Positions 1-6,026 of a DNA stretch of 24,946 nt are shown piece after piece (position 1 is the stretch's first letter; each line of letters begins with the position of its first letter). Position numbers and translations under genes: made by a program. The notes beneath the pieces were generated by a model. That model made no database searches. It was not told the DNA's origin and worked only from the letters and a program-made list of their open reading frames with translations. The stretch covers positions 1 to 24,946 of the forward strand of contig JAZLLX010000090.1 in the NCBI GenBank assembly GCA_045598345.1, written 5' to 3'. This DNA comes from Phascolarctobacterium_B sp045598345. Lineage in GTDB: Bacteria; Bacillota; Negativicutes; Acidaminococcales; Acidaminococcaceae.

Positions 1-339
1 GCAGTTACGTGCTATGGCGGTGAAGCGTAAGACAAGTTCCCCGCCTTTGTTGGAAGGCACTAACATGGCTTCAAAATAGTCATCATTGCGTAAACGCTGT
101 GAGTCATTCACCCGGGCGGAAATGTGCAGTTTGTCATACTGCTCGTCCGGCAGATAGACCCTTGTCCAGGTGTCCAATATGGTCAGTTCCTGTGTGCCGA
201 TATTTTTATATGGCACACGGATTTCAAATTCCTGCATAAAGTTTTTGTGGGGTGTGTCATTTTCCAAACACTTCACACTGCTGTGGTGTTCCACATCCAA
301 TTTCAGTTTTGCATCTCCGAAGAGTAAATCTAATAGCAT
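1..339 (-). CDS. Hypothetical protein, N-terminal 113 residues (truncated by window edge)
   Basis: An open frame on the minus strand starts with ATG at 339-337 and stays open to base 1, so the stop lies outside the window. An AAAGGAG ribosome binding site (346-352 read on minus) sits 7 nt before the ATG, which supports a real start. The translation begins MLLDLLFGDAKLKLDVEHH and has alternating hydrophobic/polar stretches suggesting a beta-rich soluble protein; I see no signal peptide or membrane segment. No family is recognised. Its upstream side faces the repeat-rich gap 340-799 and no clear promoter is visible there. The frame and RBS are seen directly; the fold is a guess. Confidence 0.7.
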   Translation of the reverse strand, partial: MLLDLLFGDAKLKLDVEHHSSVKCLENDTPHKNFMQEFEIRVPYKNIGTQELTILDTWTRVYLPDEQYDKLHISARVNDSQRLRNDDYFEAMLVPSNKGGELVLRFTAIARNC

Positions 340-364
340 AGTGGTTCTCCTTTAATAAATTTAG

Positions 365-383
365 GGTTCAGGGGTCAGGGGGA
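365..383. repeat. Short heptad repeat (GGTTCAG / GGGTCAG)
   Basis: Two 7-nt units, GGTTCAG (365-371) and GGGTCAG (372-378), followed by a partial third. It lies just upstream of the start of the minus-strand gene at 1-339. It is directly followed (384-415) by a degenerate run with an 8-nt step (GGTGAAAA, GATGATGG, GATGAAAG, GGTGAAGA). Confidence 0.55.
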
Positions 384-415
384 AAGGTGAAAAGATGATG
401 GGATGAAAGGGTGAA

Positions 416-450
416 GAATAATGCGTAATTCGCAATGCGTAATGCGTAAT
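416..450. repeat. Tandem heptad array (GCGTAAT type), five units
   Basis: Units read GAATAAT, GCGTAAT, TCGCAAT, GCGTAAT, GCGTAAT in uninterrupted 7-nt register. The array ends exactly where the left inverted terminal repeat of the 451-636 element begins. It is one of several unrelated heptads with the same period in this window. Confidence 0.75.
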
Positions 451-636
451 TGTGGTAAAAAGTTCCTGTGATTATAGCATTGGTTGATGTTATGTTAAGT
501 TTGCCTCTTCAGGCGTAGAGAGCGACCCCACCACCACACTTCGTGTGGTCCCTCGCCCCACGCCTGGGGCGGAAAAAGTTCGCATAACCTCGCACACCTA
601 AAACCTGAAATATAATCACTGGAACATCTTACCACA
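451..636. mobile_element. MITE-like element A with 26-bp imperfect inverted terminal repeats
   Basis: The left end (451-476, starting TGTGGTAAAAAGTTCC) is repeated in inverse orientation at 611-636 (ending TCTTACCACA), with 23 of 26 positions matching. The 186-bp interior has no credible gene. It holds a 26-nt block (477-502) that recurs with three mismatches at 23160-23185 inside element C, and the GC-rich hairpin module at 518-587. No transposase is present, so movement would have to be in trans; mobility is inferred only from structure and multiple copies. No clear target-site duplication could be identified. Confidence 0.65.
518..587 (+). repeat. GC-rich hairpin module, copy A1
   Basis: The module starts GAGAGCGACCCCACCACC and ends AAAAAGTTCGCATAA. 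It contains two hairpins: ACCACAC/GTGTGGT with a 3-nt loop (533-549) and CGCCCCA/TGGGGCG with loop CGCC (554-571). The same framed layout recurs at 23201-23287 and, in inverse orientation, at 23022-23097, with the hairpin filling differing between copies. Confidence 0.6.
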
Positions 637-663
637 ACTTTAAGTTTTAAGTTTTTATCTTTT
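636..663. repeat. Tandem heptad array at right edge of element A
   Basis: Units AACTTTA, AGTTTTA, AGTTTTT, ATCTTTT follow in 7-nt register directly from the right inverted repeat of element A. The sequence is T-rich, so on its own it would be weak; the register and position match the other arrays. Confidence 0.45.
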
Positions 664-665
664 CA

Positions 666-768
666 TTAGCGACAGCGTAATTGCTCACCCCACCACCGCC
701 AACACGCTCCCGTAGGCGGTCCCCCGCCCCTTTAGGGGCGGACGAGAGTTCGCATCAAGCGGACTTTC
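666..768. repeat. GC-rich hairpin module, copy A2 (without terminal repeats)
   Basis: This is a diverged copy of the module in element A: GCGAC near the start, CACCCCACCACC, a hairpin ACCGCC/GGCGGT (695-700 with 715-720), a second hairpin CCGCCCC/GGGGCGG with loop TTTA (724-741), then AGTTCGC/GCGGACT (747-753 with 759-765). It has no flanking inverted terminal repeats. The hairpins lie downstream of the minus-strand gene at 800-1438 and might help end its transcript, but none is followed by a clear T tract on that strand. Confidence 0.45.
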
Positions 769-773
769 CCTAA

Positions 774-801
774 ATCCTGAATCCTGATTCCTGATTCCTT
801 T
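774..801. repeat. Tandem heptad array (ATCCTGA / TTCCTGA), four units
   Basis: Units ATCCTGA, ATCCTGA, TTCCTGA, TTCCTTT are in perfect 7-nt register. The array runs into the stop codon (802-800) of the CofE-like gene on the minus strand, so it sits at the exact 3' edge of that gene. Confidence 0.7.
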
Positions 802-1438
802 ATCCTTGGGCGTAATCCTTAATAATGCAGATTGGGGTTTTTTGGCTGTCGTTGCCAAAGGGGTTGTCAATCAGGATTTGTGCCACAAGGGCGGCGTCAA
901 CGCCTTTGCTGGTGCCAAGTATGTGGCTGCGTTTCAAGTCGTTCACATCTGCAACGCAGGCGCCGAAGGCGCCGGTGGCGGTTTTAATTTTTTCGCTTAC
1001 TTCAACCGGCTCAAAAGGCCCCGGCACAATGTGCTTGTCAAAGGGGGGCATTGTCCCCGTCACGTCGTCAATGAGCCGTGCCTGATAGCCGGCAGTGCGG
1101 TAGAACACTCCGGCAATGCCCAAACATTTTGCCAATGTGCCCAAAACAACGGCACAGAATACTCTCAGCCCGCCGCTGTAATTAATCAGCATTTGCATGG
1201 AGTAGGGGCTGGAAATGCTACCTTTGGCAGGGAAGAGGCGGCTGAGAAATTTTGCAAGCAGGGTGGGGTGCAGGTCATCGCACCGCAACGCACTGCCCTG
1301 TGTAATAGCCACCACGGATTCCGCTACGCAGACCACATCGTTGGGGGCAATTTTACCGCCGCCATATTTCACGATGGCATCCACAATGTCATCGTGGTAG
1401 GTGAGTATGGGTGTTTTAATTGGAATTATCTGATACAT
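800..1438 (-). CDS. CofE-like protein (coenzyme F420-0:L-glutamate ligase family), 212 aa
   Basis: The protein reads MYQIIPIKTPILTYHDDIVD, then NDVVCVAESVVAITQGSAL (residues ~38-56), which resembles the early 'GDIVVVTSKIVSKAEGR' segment of CofE-type ligases. It then carries LGTLAKCLGIAGVFYR (~100-115) and DDVTGTMPPFDKHIVPGP (~125-142). True CofE adds glutamates to the lactyl tail of F420-0 using GTP. Shorter homologues occur in many Firmicutes that are not known to make F420, where the substrate is unknown, so no gene symbol is given. The ATG at 1438-1436 has no visible ribosome binding site; a promoter at 1448-1476 places the predicted transcript start within a few bases of the ATG, so the message may be leaderless. 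Family call is fairly firm, activity is not. Confidence 0.75.
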   Translation of the reverse strand: MYQIIPIKTPILTYHDDIVDAIVKYGGGKIAPNDVVCVAESVVAITQGSALRCDDLHPTLLAKFLSRLFPAKGSISSPYSMQMLINYSGGLRVFCAVVLGTLAKCLGIAGVFYRTAGYQARLIDDVTGTMPPFDKHIVPGPFEPVEVSEKIKTATGAFGACVADVNDLKRSHILGTSKGVDAALVAQILIDNPFGNDSQKTPICIIKDYAQG

Positions 1439-1447
1439 AATAATCTT

Positions 1448-1476
1448 ATTATAAACTCTTGCAATTTTTTCTTCAA
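1448..1476 (-). promoter_or_regulatory. Promoter for the CofE-like gene, overlapping the tRNA promoter
   Basis: On the minus strand, TTGAAG (1476-1471), a 17-nt spacer and TATAAT (1453-1448). The -35 box lies between the -35 and -10 boxes of the opposite tRNA promoter, so both cannot be occupied at once. Transcription would begin around 1441, only about three bases before the ATG at 1438. Confidence 0.65.
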
Positions 1477-1487
1477 GAGATTATAAT
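1459..1487 (+). promoter_or_regulatory. Promoter for tRNA-Arg
   Basis: TTGCAA (1459-1464), 17-nt spacer, perfect TATAAT (1482-1487). The tRNA begins at 1501, about seven bases after the predicted start near 1494. It interleaves with the divergent promoter at 1448-1476. Confidence 0.8.
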
Positions 1488-1500
1488 AAAAAAATCAAAT

Positions 1501-1576
1501 ACGCCTGTAGCTCAGTGGATTAGAGCGACGGCCTCCGGAGCCGTGTGCGCAGGTTCGATTCCTGTCAGGCGTACCA
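1501..1576 (+). tRNA. tRNA-Arg (anticodon CCG), CCA encoded
   Basis: A complete cloverleaf is visible: acceptor stem ACGCCTG (1501-1507) pairs fully with CAGGCGT (1566-1572), followed by discriminator A and an encoded CCA (1574-1576). The anticodon stem is ACGGC/GCCGT around loop CTCCGGA, giving anticodon CCG, which reads the arginine codon CGG. The T arm contains TTCGATT closed by GCAGG/CCTGT (one G-T pair). The D arm is GCTC...GAGC with loop AGTGGATTA. Variable loop is short. It has its own promoter and lies 8 nt before the phosphoesterase gene, with no terminator between them. Confidence 0.95.
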
Positions 1577-1584
1577 TTTTATTT

Positions 1585-2715
1585 ATGAAAGTTTTGATGT
1601 TCATCACAACTGCAGATTTGCTTTTGACGGTGCTGACCTACATCTATTACCGGCTTGTGTTCAGGTTTGCCCGCAGTGCGGTGTTCACTTTCTTTTATGT
1701 GCTGTTCAGTTTGAATGTGGTTGTGAGCCGTATGCTTTCGGACCGGCTGCCTCTGACTTTGCTCTGGTGTGAGTCCTATTTCAGCGGTATCTGGCTGGCG
1801 GTGCTGTATTATTCCATTTGGCTGGCTTTTTTGCATTTGATATTTTTTATAGTTTTTAATCTGTTACATTTACGCCTGCCCCACAAAAGGTTTGCCCAGG
1901 GGCTGATGGCGTTTTTCTTTTTGCTGAGCGTTTGGGGCGCCTGGCGGGCATATCATCCCGTAGTGCGGCAGGAAATTATCCCCACGGTAAAACTGGAGCA
2001 GGGGACGGATTTGAAGATTGCCCTGGTGAGCGACTGGCATTTGGGCAGGACTTTGGTGCGGGGTTTCTGCTGGGATGTGGTGGATTTGATCAATGCCCAG
2101 AACCCTGACGTAATCATTATCGCTGGGGATTTGCTGGATGAAAAATTGAGTTATGTGCAACGGGCAAATTCTTTGGAACCTTTGTCCCATTTACAAGCCG
2201 GGTTGGGAACTTATATGGTTTTCGGCAACCACGATTATATTGATAATCCGCAAAAATTGCAGCGTTTGCTGAAGATGATGAAGATAAAGGTGTTGCAGGG
2301 CAGTAATGTGGGAATTATGGACGGCACGGTGAAAATCACGGGCCTGGTTGATTTCAGCAGGGATTCCGGCACGGACGCTTTGCGGCAGCTGGCGGCGGGG
2401 AATGATGATTTTTTCAGCATTTTGGTTGACCACCAGCCCAGAAGGATGGTGGCGGCCCAGGAGGAAAGGTATGATTTGTATCTGGCCGGACACACTCACA
2501 CGGGGCAACTTTGGCCCAACAGGATTTTTACCAGTTATATGTACGATTTGGACCACGGGCGCAAGCAGTACGGAAATATGGTGGGGATCGTGACCAGCGG
2601 CATTGGTTTTTGGGGCCCCCCCATAAGGTCTTCTGCAGCCCCGGAAATTGTCATTATCAAGGTGCAGGGGTTGAAAGAAATAAAAAATGCTGAAAATAGT
2701 GCAATGTTACAATAA
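1585..2715 (+). CDS. Membrane-anchored metallophosphoesterase (YkuE/YaeI-like calcineurin fold), 376 aa
   Basis: Residues 1-125 are strongly hydrophobic with about four membrane segments (~4-22, 30-48, 64-95, 106-121). The rest is a calcineurin-like phosphoesterase domain with the metal-binding set in order: D150-x-H152, G181-D-x-x-D185, G214-N-H-D217, D282-H283 and G302-H-T-H305. Family members are di-metal phosphohydrolases; some act on UDP-diacylglucosamine-type lipids, but the substrate here is not known. The frame is open through the tRNA, so the start must lie after it; ATG 1585 is the first one, ATG 1597 an alternative, and neither has a clear ribosome binding site. The gene is probably co-transcribed with the tRNA and ends in a terminator that overlaps its stop codon. 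Confidence 0.85.
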   Translation: MKVLMFITTADLLLTVLTYIYYRLVFRFARSAVFTFFYVLFSLNVVVSRMLSDRLPLTLLWCESYFSGIWLAVLYYSIWLAFLHLIFFIVFNLLHLRLPHKRFAQGLMAFFFLLSVWGAWRAYHPVVRQEIIPTVKLEQGTDLKIALVSDWHLGRTLVRGFCWDVVDLINAQNPDVIIIAGDLLDEKLSYVQRANSLEPLSHLQAGLGTYMVFGNHDYIDNPQKLQRLLKMMKIKVLQGSNVGIMDGTVKITGLVDFSRDSGTDALRQLAAGNDDFFSILVDHQPRRMVAAQEERYDLYLAGHTHTGQLWPNRIFTSYMYDLDHGRKQYGNMVGIVTSGIGFWGPPIRSSAAPEIVIIKVQGLKEIKNAENSAMLQ

Positions 2716-2755
2716 AGTTGGGTTTTTAAGAAAAGTCCAACTTTATTGCTTTTTT
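2711..2755 (+). terminator. Intrinsic terminator after the phosphoesterase gene
   Basis: AATAAAGTTGG (2711-2721) pairs perfectly with CCAACTTTATT (2737-2747) across a 15-nt loop and is followed by a T tract (2750-2755). The stem begins inside the stop codon region. It separates this gene from the str operon promoter 44 nt further on. Confidence 0.85.
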
Positions 2756-2798
2756 GTTACAAAAAAAGTTTGCACGGGGAAAAAAAATAAAAAAAAAA

Positions 2799-2827
2799 TT
2801 GACATGGAATTTGTATTTTGATAGAAT
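2799..2827 (+). promoter_or_regulatory. Promoter of the str operon (rpsL)
   Basis: Consensus TTGACA (2799-2804), exact 17-nt spacer, TAGAAT (2822-2827), with an A-rich tract immediately upstream (2781-2798) that could act as an UP element. This is the strongest promoter visible in the window and fits a growth-rate-controlled operon. Confidence 0.92.
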
Positions 2828-2842
2828 GGCGAACGTTCGCCA
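2827..2842. promoter_or_regulatory. 16-bp perfect palindrome at the rpsL transcription start
   Basis: TGGCGAACGTTCGCCA reads identically on both strands. It begins on the last base of the -10 box and spans the predicted transcription start (~2834). It could be an operator for a dimeric regulator; in RNA only half or all of it would be present depending on the start site. The identity of any binding protein is unknown. Confidence 0.5.
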
Positions 2843-2848
2843 CTCTGT

Positions 2849-2868
2849 GCATATATATAGACATATGC
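2849..2868 (+). other. Leader hairpin 1 in rpsL 5' UTR
   Basis: GCATAT (2849-2854) pairs with ATATGC (2863-2868) around an 8-nt loop. It is AT-rich and weak, lying between the palindrome and the terminator-like hairpin. Confidence 0.3.
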
Positions 2869-2886
2869 TTATTATATAGATAGGAG

Positions 2887-2907
2887 TCCGGCGCAAGCCG
2901 GATTTTT
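2887..2907 (+). terminator. Terminator-like hairpin (possible attenuator) in the rpsL leader
   Basis: TCCGGC (2887-2892), tetraloop GCAA (GNRA type), GCCGGA (2897-2902), then TTTTT (2903-2907). It lies about 70 nt downstream of the strong promoter and 41 nt before rpsL, so the operon can only be expressed by reading through it. Because the upstream gene already has its own terminator, this hairpin is more likely an attenuator than a leftover terminator. Confidence 0.6.
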
Positions 2908-2948
2908 ATAAAAAATAACTAACCAAGTGAAAGAAAGGAGGTGCCAGG

Positions 2949-3329
2949 ATGCCGACAATCAATCAGCTGATTCGTAAGGGACGTAAGGTTCTGACGGACA
3001 AGTCCGCTTCCCCGGCGTTGAAGGAGTGCCCGCAAAAACGCGGTGTTTGCACCCGTGTGTACACAACCACGCCCAAGAAACCTAACTCCGCATTGCGTAA
3101 GGTAGCCCGTGTACGTTTGACCAATGGTTTGGAAGTAACGGCGTATATCCCCGGTATCGGCCACAATTTGCAAGAGCACAGCGTGGTAATGATCAGGGGC
3201 GGAAGGGTTAAGGACCTTCCCGGTGTGCGTTATCACATCATTCGTGGGGCATTGGATGCTGCAGGTGTTGCAGACAGGCAACAGGGACGCAGCAAGTATG
3301 GTGCTAAGAGACCTAAAGAGAAGAAGTAA
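2949..3329 (+). CDS. rpsL: 30S ribosomal protein S12, 126 aa
   Basis: Full-length S12 starting MPTINQLIRKGRK and ending in a lysine-rich tail. It sits at the decoding centre of the 30S subunit. The TTTPKKPNSALRK segment keeps K43, and GGRVKDLPGVRYHI keeps K88 and D89, so the residues whose change gives streptomycin resistance or dependence are of the sensitive type. AAAGGAGG lies before the ATG. First gene of the str operon, 41 nt before rpsG, with a ~115-nt leader carrying the palindrome and attenuator-like hairpin. No L7Ae-type gene or rpoBC precedes it here, unlike the common Firmicutes order. Confidence 0.98.
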   Translation: MPTINQLIRKGRKVLTDKSASPALKECPQKRGVCTRVYTTTPKKPNSALRKVARVRLTNGLEVTAYIPGIGHNLQEHSVVMIRGGRVKDLPGVRYHIIRGALDAAGVADRQQGRSKYGAKRPKEKK

Positions 3330-3370
3330 TGGGCGTTGTGCCCACCATTGAATGAAAGGAGTGAAGAAGC

Positions 3371-3841
3371 ATGCCGAGAAAAGGCGCAGTTCCAAAAAGA
3401 GATGTATTGCCGGATCCGGTGTACAACTCCAAGTTGTTGACCAAGTTTATCAACAACATTATGCTTGACGGCAAGAAGGGCATTGCCGAAAAGATTGTTT
3501 ATGACGCTTTTGATGAGATTCGTTCCAAGACAGGCAAGGATCCTATGGAAGTGTTTGATGCAGCAATGCAAAATGTTATGCCCGTTGTAGAGGTTCGCGC
3601 CCGCCGTATTGGCGGTGCCAACTACCAAGTGCCTGTTGAAGTCCGTCCCGAAAGAAGAACCACTTTGGGAATCCGCTGGATTGTGAACTACAGCAGGGCC
3701 CGCAGTGAGAGGGATATGGCAAGCCGTGTGGCTGCAGAGGTTATGGATGCCGCAAATGGTGTAGGCGCTTCCGTGAAGAAGCGTGAAGACACCCATAAGA
3801 TGGCTGAGGCGAATAAGGCGTTTGCTCATTATCGTTGGTAA
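3371..3841 (+). CDS. rpsG: 30S ribosomal protein S7, 156 aa
   Basis: Starts MPRKGAVPKRDVLPDP and contains the family segments QNVMPVVEVRARRIGGANYQ and RWIVNYSRARSERDMASR; the length of 156 is usual for S7. It nucleates assembly of the 30S head by binding the 3' major domain of 16S rRNA. A GAAAGGAGTG ribosome binding site precedes the ATG. Stop codon lies 12 nt before fusA. In enterobacteria S7 is the translational repressor of its operon; whether that holds here cannot be seen. Confidence 0.98.
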   Translation: MPRKGAVPKRDVLPDPVYNSKLLTKFINNIMLDGKKGIAEKIVYDAFDEIRSKTGKDPMEVFDAAMQNVMPVVEVRARRIGGANYQVPVEVRPERRTTLGIRWIVNYSRARSERDMASRVAAEVMDAANGVGASVKKREDTHKMAEANKAFAHYRW

Positions 3842-3853
3842 TAAGGAGAGAAA

Positions 3854-5938
3854 ATGGGCAGAGATTATCCATTGGAAAAAACAAGAAATATCGGTATCAT
3901 GGCACACATTGATGCTGGTAAGACCACTACCACAGAGCGTATTTTGTTCTACACCGGCAAAACCCATAAGTTGGGCGAAACCCACGAGGGTGCGGCAACG
4001 ATGGACTGGATGGTGCAGGAACAGGAACGCGGCATTACCATTACCAGCGCGGCCACAACCTGTTTCTGGTTGGGCCACCGTATCAACATTATCGATACCC
4101 CGGGTCACGTGGACTTCACAGTAGAAGTTGAGCGTTCTCTTCGTGTATTGGATGGTTCTGTAGCAGTGTTCTGCGCCAAGGGCGGGGTTGAGCCCCAGTC
4201 CGAAACCGTATGGCGTCAGGCGGACAAATATAATGTCCCCCGTATGGCCTATGTGAACAAGATGGACATTACCGGCGCAGATTTCTACCGAGTGGTAGAT
4301 ATGATGAAAGACCGTTTGGGTGCAAATGCAGTACCAATTCAGCTGCCTATCGGTTTTGAAGACAGTTTTGTGGGTCTGATTGATTTGGTAAAAATGAAGG
4401 CCTACATCTATCACGATGATTTGGGCAAGGATCAGGAAGAAACTGATGTTCCGGCAGATATGCTGGACAAGGCCAAAGAGTACCGTGCCGCATTGGTTGA
4501 GGCGGTTGCGGAGGCAGATGACGAACTGATGATGAAATATTTGGACGGCGGCGAGCTGACCGAAGACGAAATCAACAGCGCCATCCGCAAGATGACAGTT
4601 GCCTGCAAGATGACCCCCGTATGCTGCGGTTCTTCTTACCGCAACCGTGGTGTACAACATTTGCTGGACGCAGTAGTTGCCTATATGCCGGCACCTACGG
4701 ACATTCCCCCTATCAAGGGTGTCACCCCGGACGGCAAGGAAGCGGAGCGTCCTTCCAGCGATGAGGAACCCTTCAGCGCTTTGGCATTCAAGATTATGAC
4801 CGACCCCTTTGTGGGCAAGTTGGCGTTCTTCCGTGTATATAGCGGAACTTTGGAAGCCGGCAGTTATGTATATAACTCCACCAAGGGCAAGCGTGAACGC
4901 ATCGGTCGTATTTTGCAAATGCACGCCAACCACCGGGCGGAAATCACCAAGGTTTATAGCGGTGATATTGCGGCGGCGGTGGGCCTGAAAGATACGACCA
5001 CGGGCGACACATTGTGTGACGAGAATAATGAGATTATTCTGGAATCCATGGTGTTCCCCGAACCGGTTATCAGCGTGGCGGTTGAACCCAAAACCAAGGC
5101 AGACCAGGAAAAGATGGGCATTGCTTTGGCAAAACTGGCTGAGGAAGACCCCACTTTCCGTGTTCATACGGACCCGGAAACCAGTCAGACCATTATCAGC
5201 GGTATGGGGGAACTGCACTTGGACATTATCGTGGACAGGTTGCTCAGGGAGTTCAGGGTCGGCTGCACAGTGGGCAATCCACAGGTCGCTTACCGTGAAA
5301 CTATCCGCAAGTCCGTCAAGTCCGAAGGCAAGTTCATCCGTCAGTCCGGCGGCAAGGGCCAATACGGCCACTGCTGGCTGGAAATTTCACCCTTGGAGCC
5401 GGGTGCAGGGTTCACCTTTGAAAGCAAGATTGTGGGCGGCGCTATTCCCAAGGAATACATTGCCCCCATTGAGAACGGTGTTAAAGAGGCAATGGAAAAC
5501 GGCGTTCTGGCCGGCTACCCCATGGTAGATATTGCGGTAACCGTTTATGATGGCTCTTATCATGAAGTGGACTCCAGCGAAATGGCTTTCAAGATTGCGG
5601 CTTCCTTGGGCTTCAAGTCCGGCGCGGCCAAAGCGGATCCGGTTATTCTGGAACCTGTGATGAAAGTGGAAGTTACGGTTCCCGAAGAATATATGGGCGA
5701 TGTAATCGGTGACATCAACAGCCGCCGCGGACGCATCAACTCTATGGATGCACGGAACGGGGCGCAGATTATTGACGCTTTTGTTCCGTTGGCGGAAATG
5801 TTCGGTTACGCAACCGACTTGCGTTCCAAGACCCAGGGGCGTGGCAACTATGTAATGCAGATTGACCACTACGAAGCAGTGCCCGGCAATATTGCAGAAG
5901 GTATTATTGAAAAGAATAAGGGCACGACCGCAGAGTAA
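3854..5938 (+). CDS. fusA: Elongation factor G, 694 aa
   Basis: GTPase that drives translocation of tRNA and mRNA on the ribosome and, with RRF, ribosome recycling. G1 motif AHIDAGKT (17-24), switch I region QERGITIT (57-64), G3 DTPGH (81-85) and G4 NKMD (135-138) are intact. Later domains include the GDIAAAVGLKDT segment of domain II and a complete domain IV/V ending GNYVMQIDHYEAVPGNIAEGI. The 694-residue length is normal for the fus1/EF-G class. AAGGAGAG precedes the ATG, 12 nt after rpsG; the next gene tuf is 88 nt away. Confidence 0.98.
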   Translation: MGRDYPLEKTRNIGIMAHIDAGKTTTTERILFYTGKTHKLGETHEGAATMDWMVQEQERGITITSAATTCFWLGHRINIIDTPGHVDFTVEVERSLRVLDGSVAVFCAKGGVEPQSETVWRQADKYNVPRMAYVNKMDITGADFYRVVDMMKDRLGANAVPIQLPIGFEDSFVGLIDLVKMKAYIYHDDLGKDQEETDVPADMLDKAKEYRAALVEAVAEADDELMMKYLDGGELTEDEINSAIRKMTVACKMTPVCCGSSYRNRGVQHLLDAVVAYMPAPTDIPPIKGVTPDGKEAERPSSDEEPFSALAFKIMTDPFVGKLAFFRVYSGTLEAGSYVYNSTKGKRERIGRILQMHANHRAEITKVYSGDIAAAVGLKDTTTGDTLCDENNEIILESMVFPEPVISVAVEPKTKADQEKMGIALAKLAEEDPTFRVHTDPETSQTIISGMGELHLDIIVDRLLREFRVGCTVGNPQVAYRETIRKSVKSEGKFIRQSGGKGQYGHCWLEISPLEPGAGFTFESKIVGGAIPKEYIAPIENGVKEAMENGVLAGYPMVDIAVTVYDGSYHEVDSSEMAFKIAASLGFKSGAAKADPVILEPVMKVEVTVPEEYMGDVIGDINSRRGRINSMDARNGAQIIDAFVPLAEMFGYATDLRSKTQGRGNYVMQIDHYEAVPGNIAEGIIEKNKGTTAE

Positions 5939-5948
5939 AAAAAACATT

Positions 5949-5965
5949 CTGCCGACTGATGGCAG
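5949..5965 (+). other. Small hairpin in fusA-tuf gap
   Basis: CTGCC (5949-5953) pairs with GGCAG (5961-5965) around a 7-nt loop just after the fusA stop. There is no T tract directly after it, so it is unlikely to be a full terminator; it might mark mRNA processing or stabilise the fusA 3' end. Confidence 0.3.
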
Positions 5966-5991
5966 GGTGGAAAAAATAAAATTTATTAAAC

Positions 5992-6026
5992 TTTGAGAGG
6001 TTTTTAGAAAAAGGAGGATTCTCAAA
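5992..6026 (+). promoter_or_regulatory. Hairpin that presents the tuf ribosome binding site in its loop
   Basis: TTTGAGA (5992-5998) can pair with TCTCAAA (6020-6026), the seven bases directly before the tuf ATG at 6027. The loop of 21 nt contains the AAGGAGGA ribosome binding site (6011-6018). Such a fold would keep the binding site single-stranded and may favour very strong translation of EF-Tu. Seen as complementarity only. Confidence 0.4.

Noticed and set aside
806..1486. 226-residue plus-strand frame opposite the CofE-like gene
   Set aside because: Overlaps both promoters and the CofE-like gene; no family similarity, and the minus-strand frame has clear family segments.
1459..1584. N-terminal extension of the phosphoesterase through the tRNA
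   Set aside because: The extra 42 residues are translated from promoter and tRNA sequence, so the true start lies after 1576.
2827..2842. Palindrome as a LexA (SOS) box
   Set aside because: Firmicutes LexA boxes have four bases between GAAC and GTTC; here the halves touch, and an SOS site on a ribosomal operon makes little sense.
2865..2879. Tiny leader ORF (ATG CTT ATT ATA TAG) before the rpsL attenuator-like hairpin
   Set aside because: No ribosome binding site precedes it, and an AT-rich stretch gives such ORFs by chance.
3233..5371. 712-residue open frame on the minus strand across rpsL, rpsG and fusA
   Set aside because: It is the reverse of conserved coding sequence with strong codon bias, has no ribosome binding site, and its translation (rich in H, C and F) resembles no protein family.
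5949..5965. Terminator between fusA and tuf
   Set aside because: The hairpin is short and not followed by a T tract, so tuf is probably still co-transcribed with fusA.
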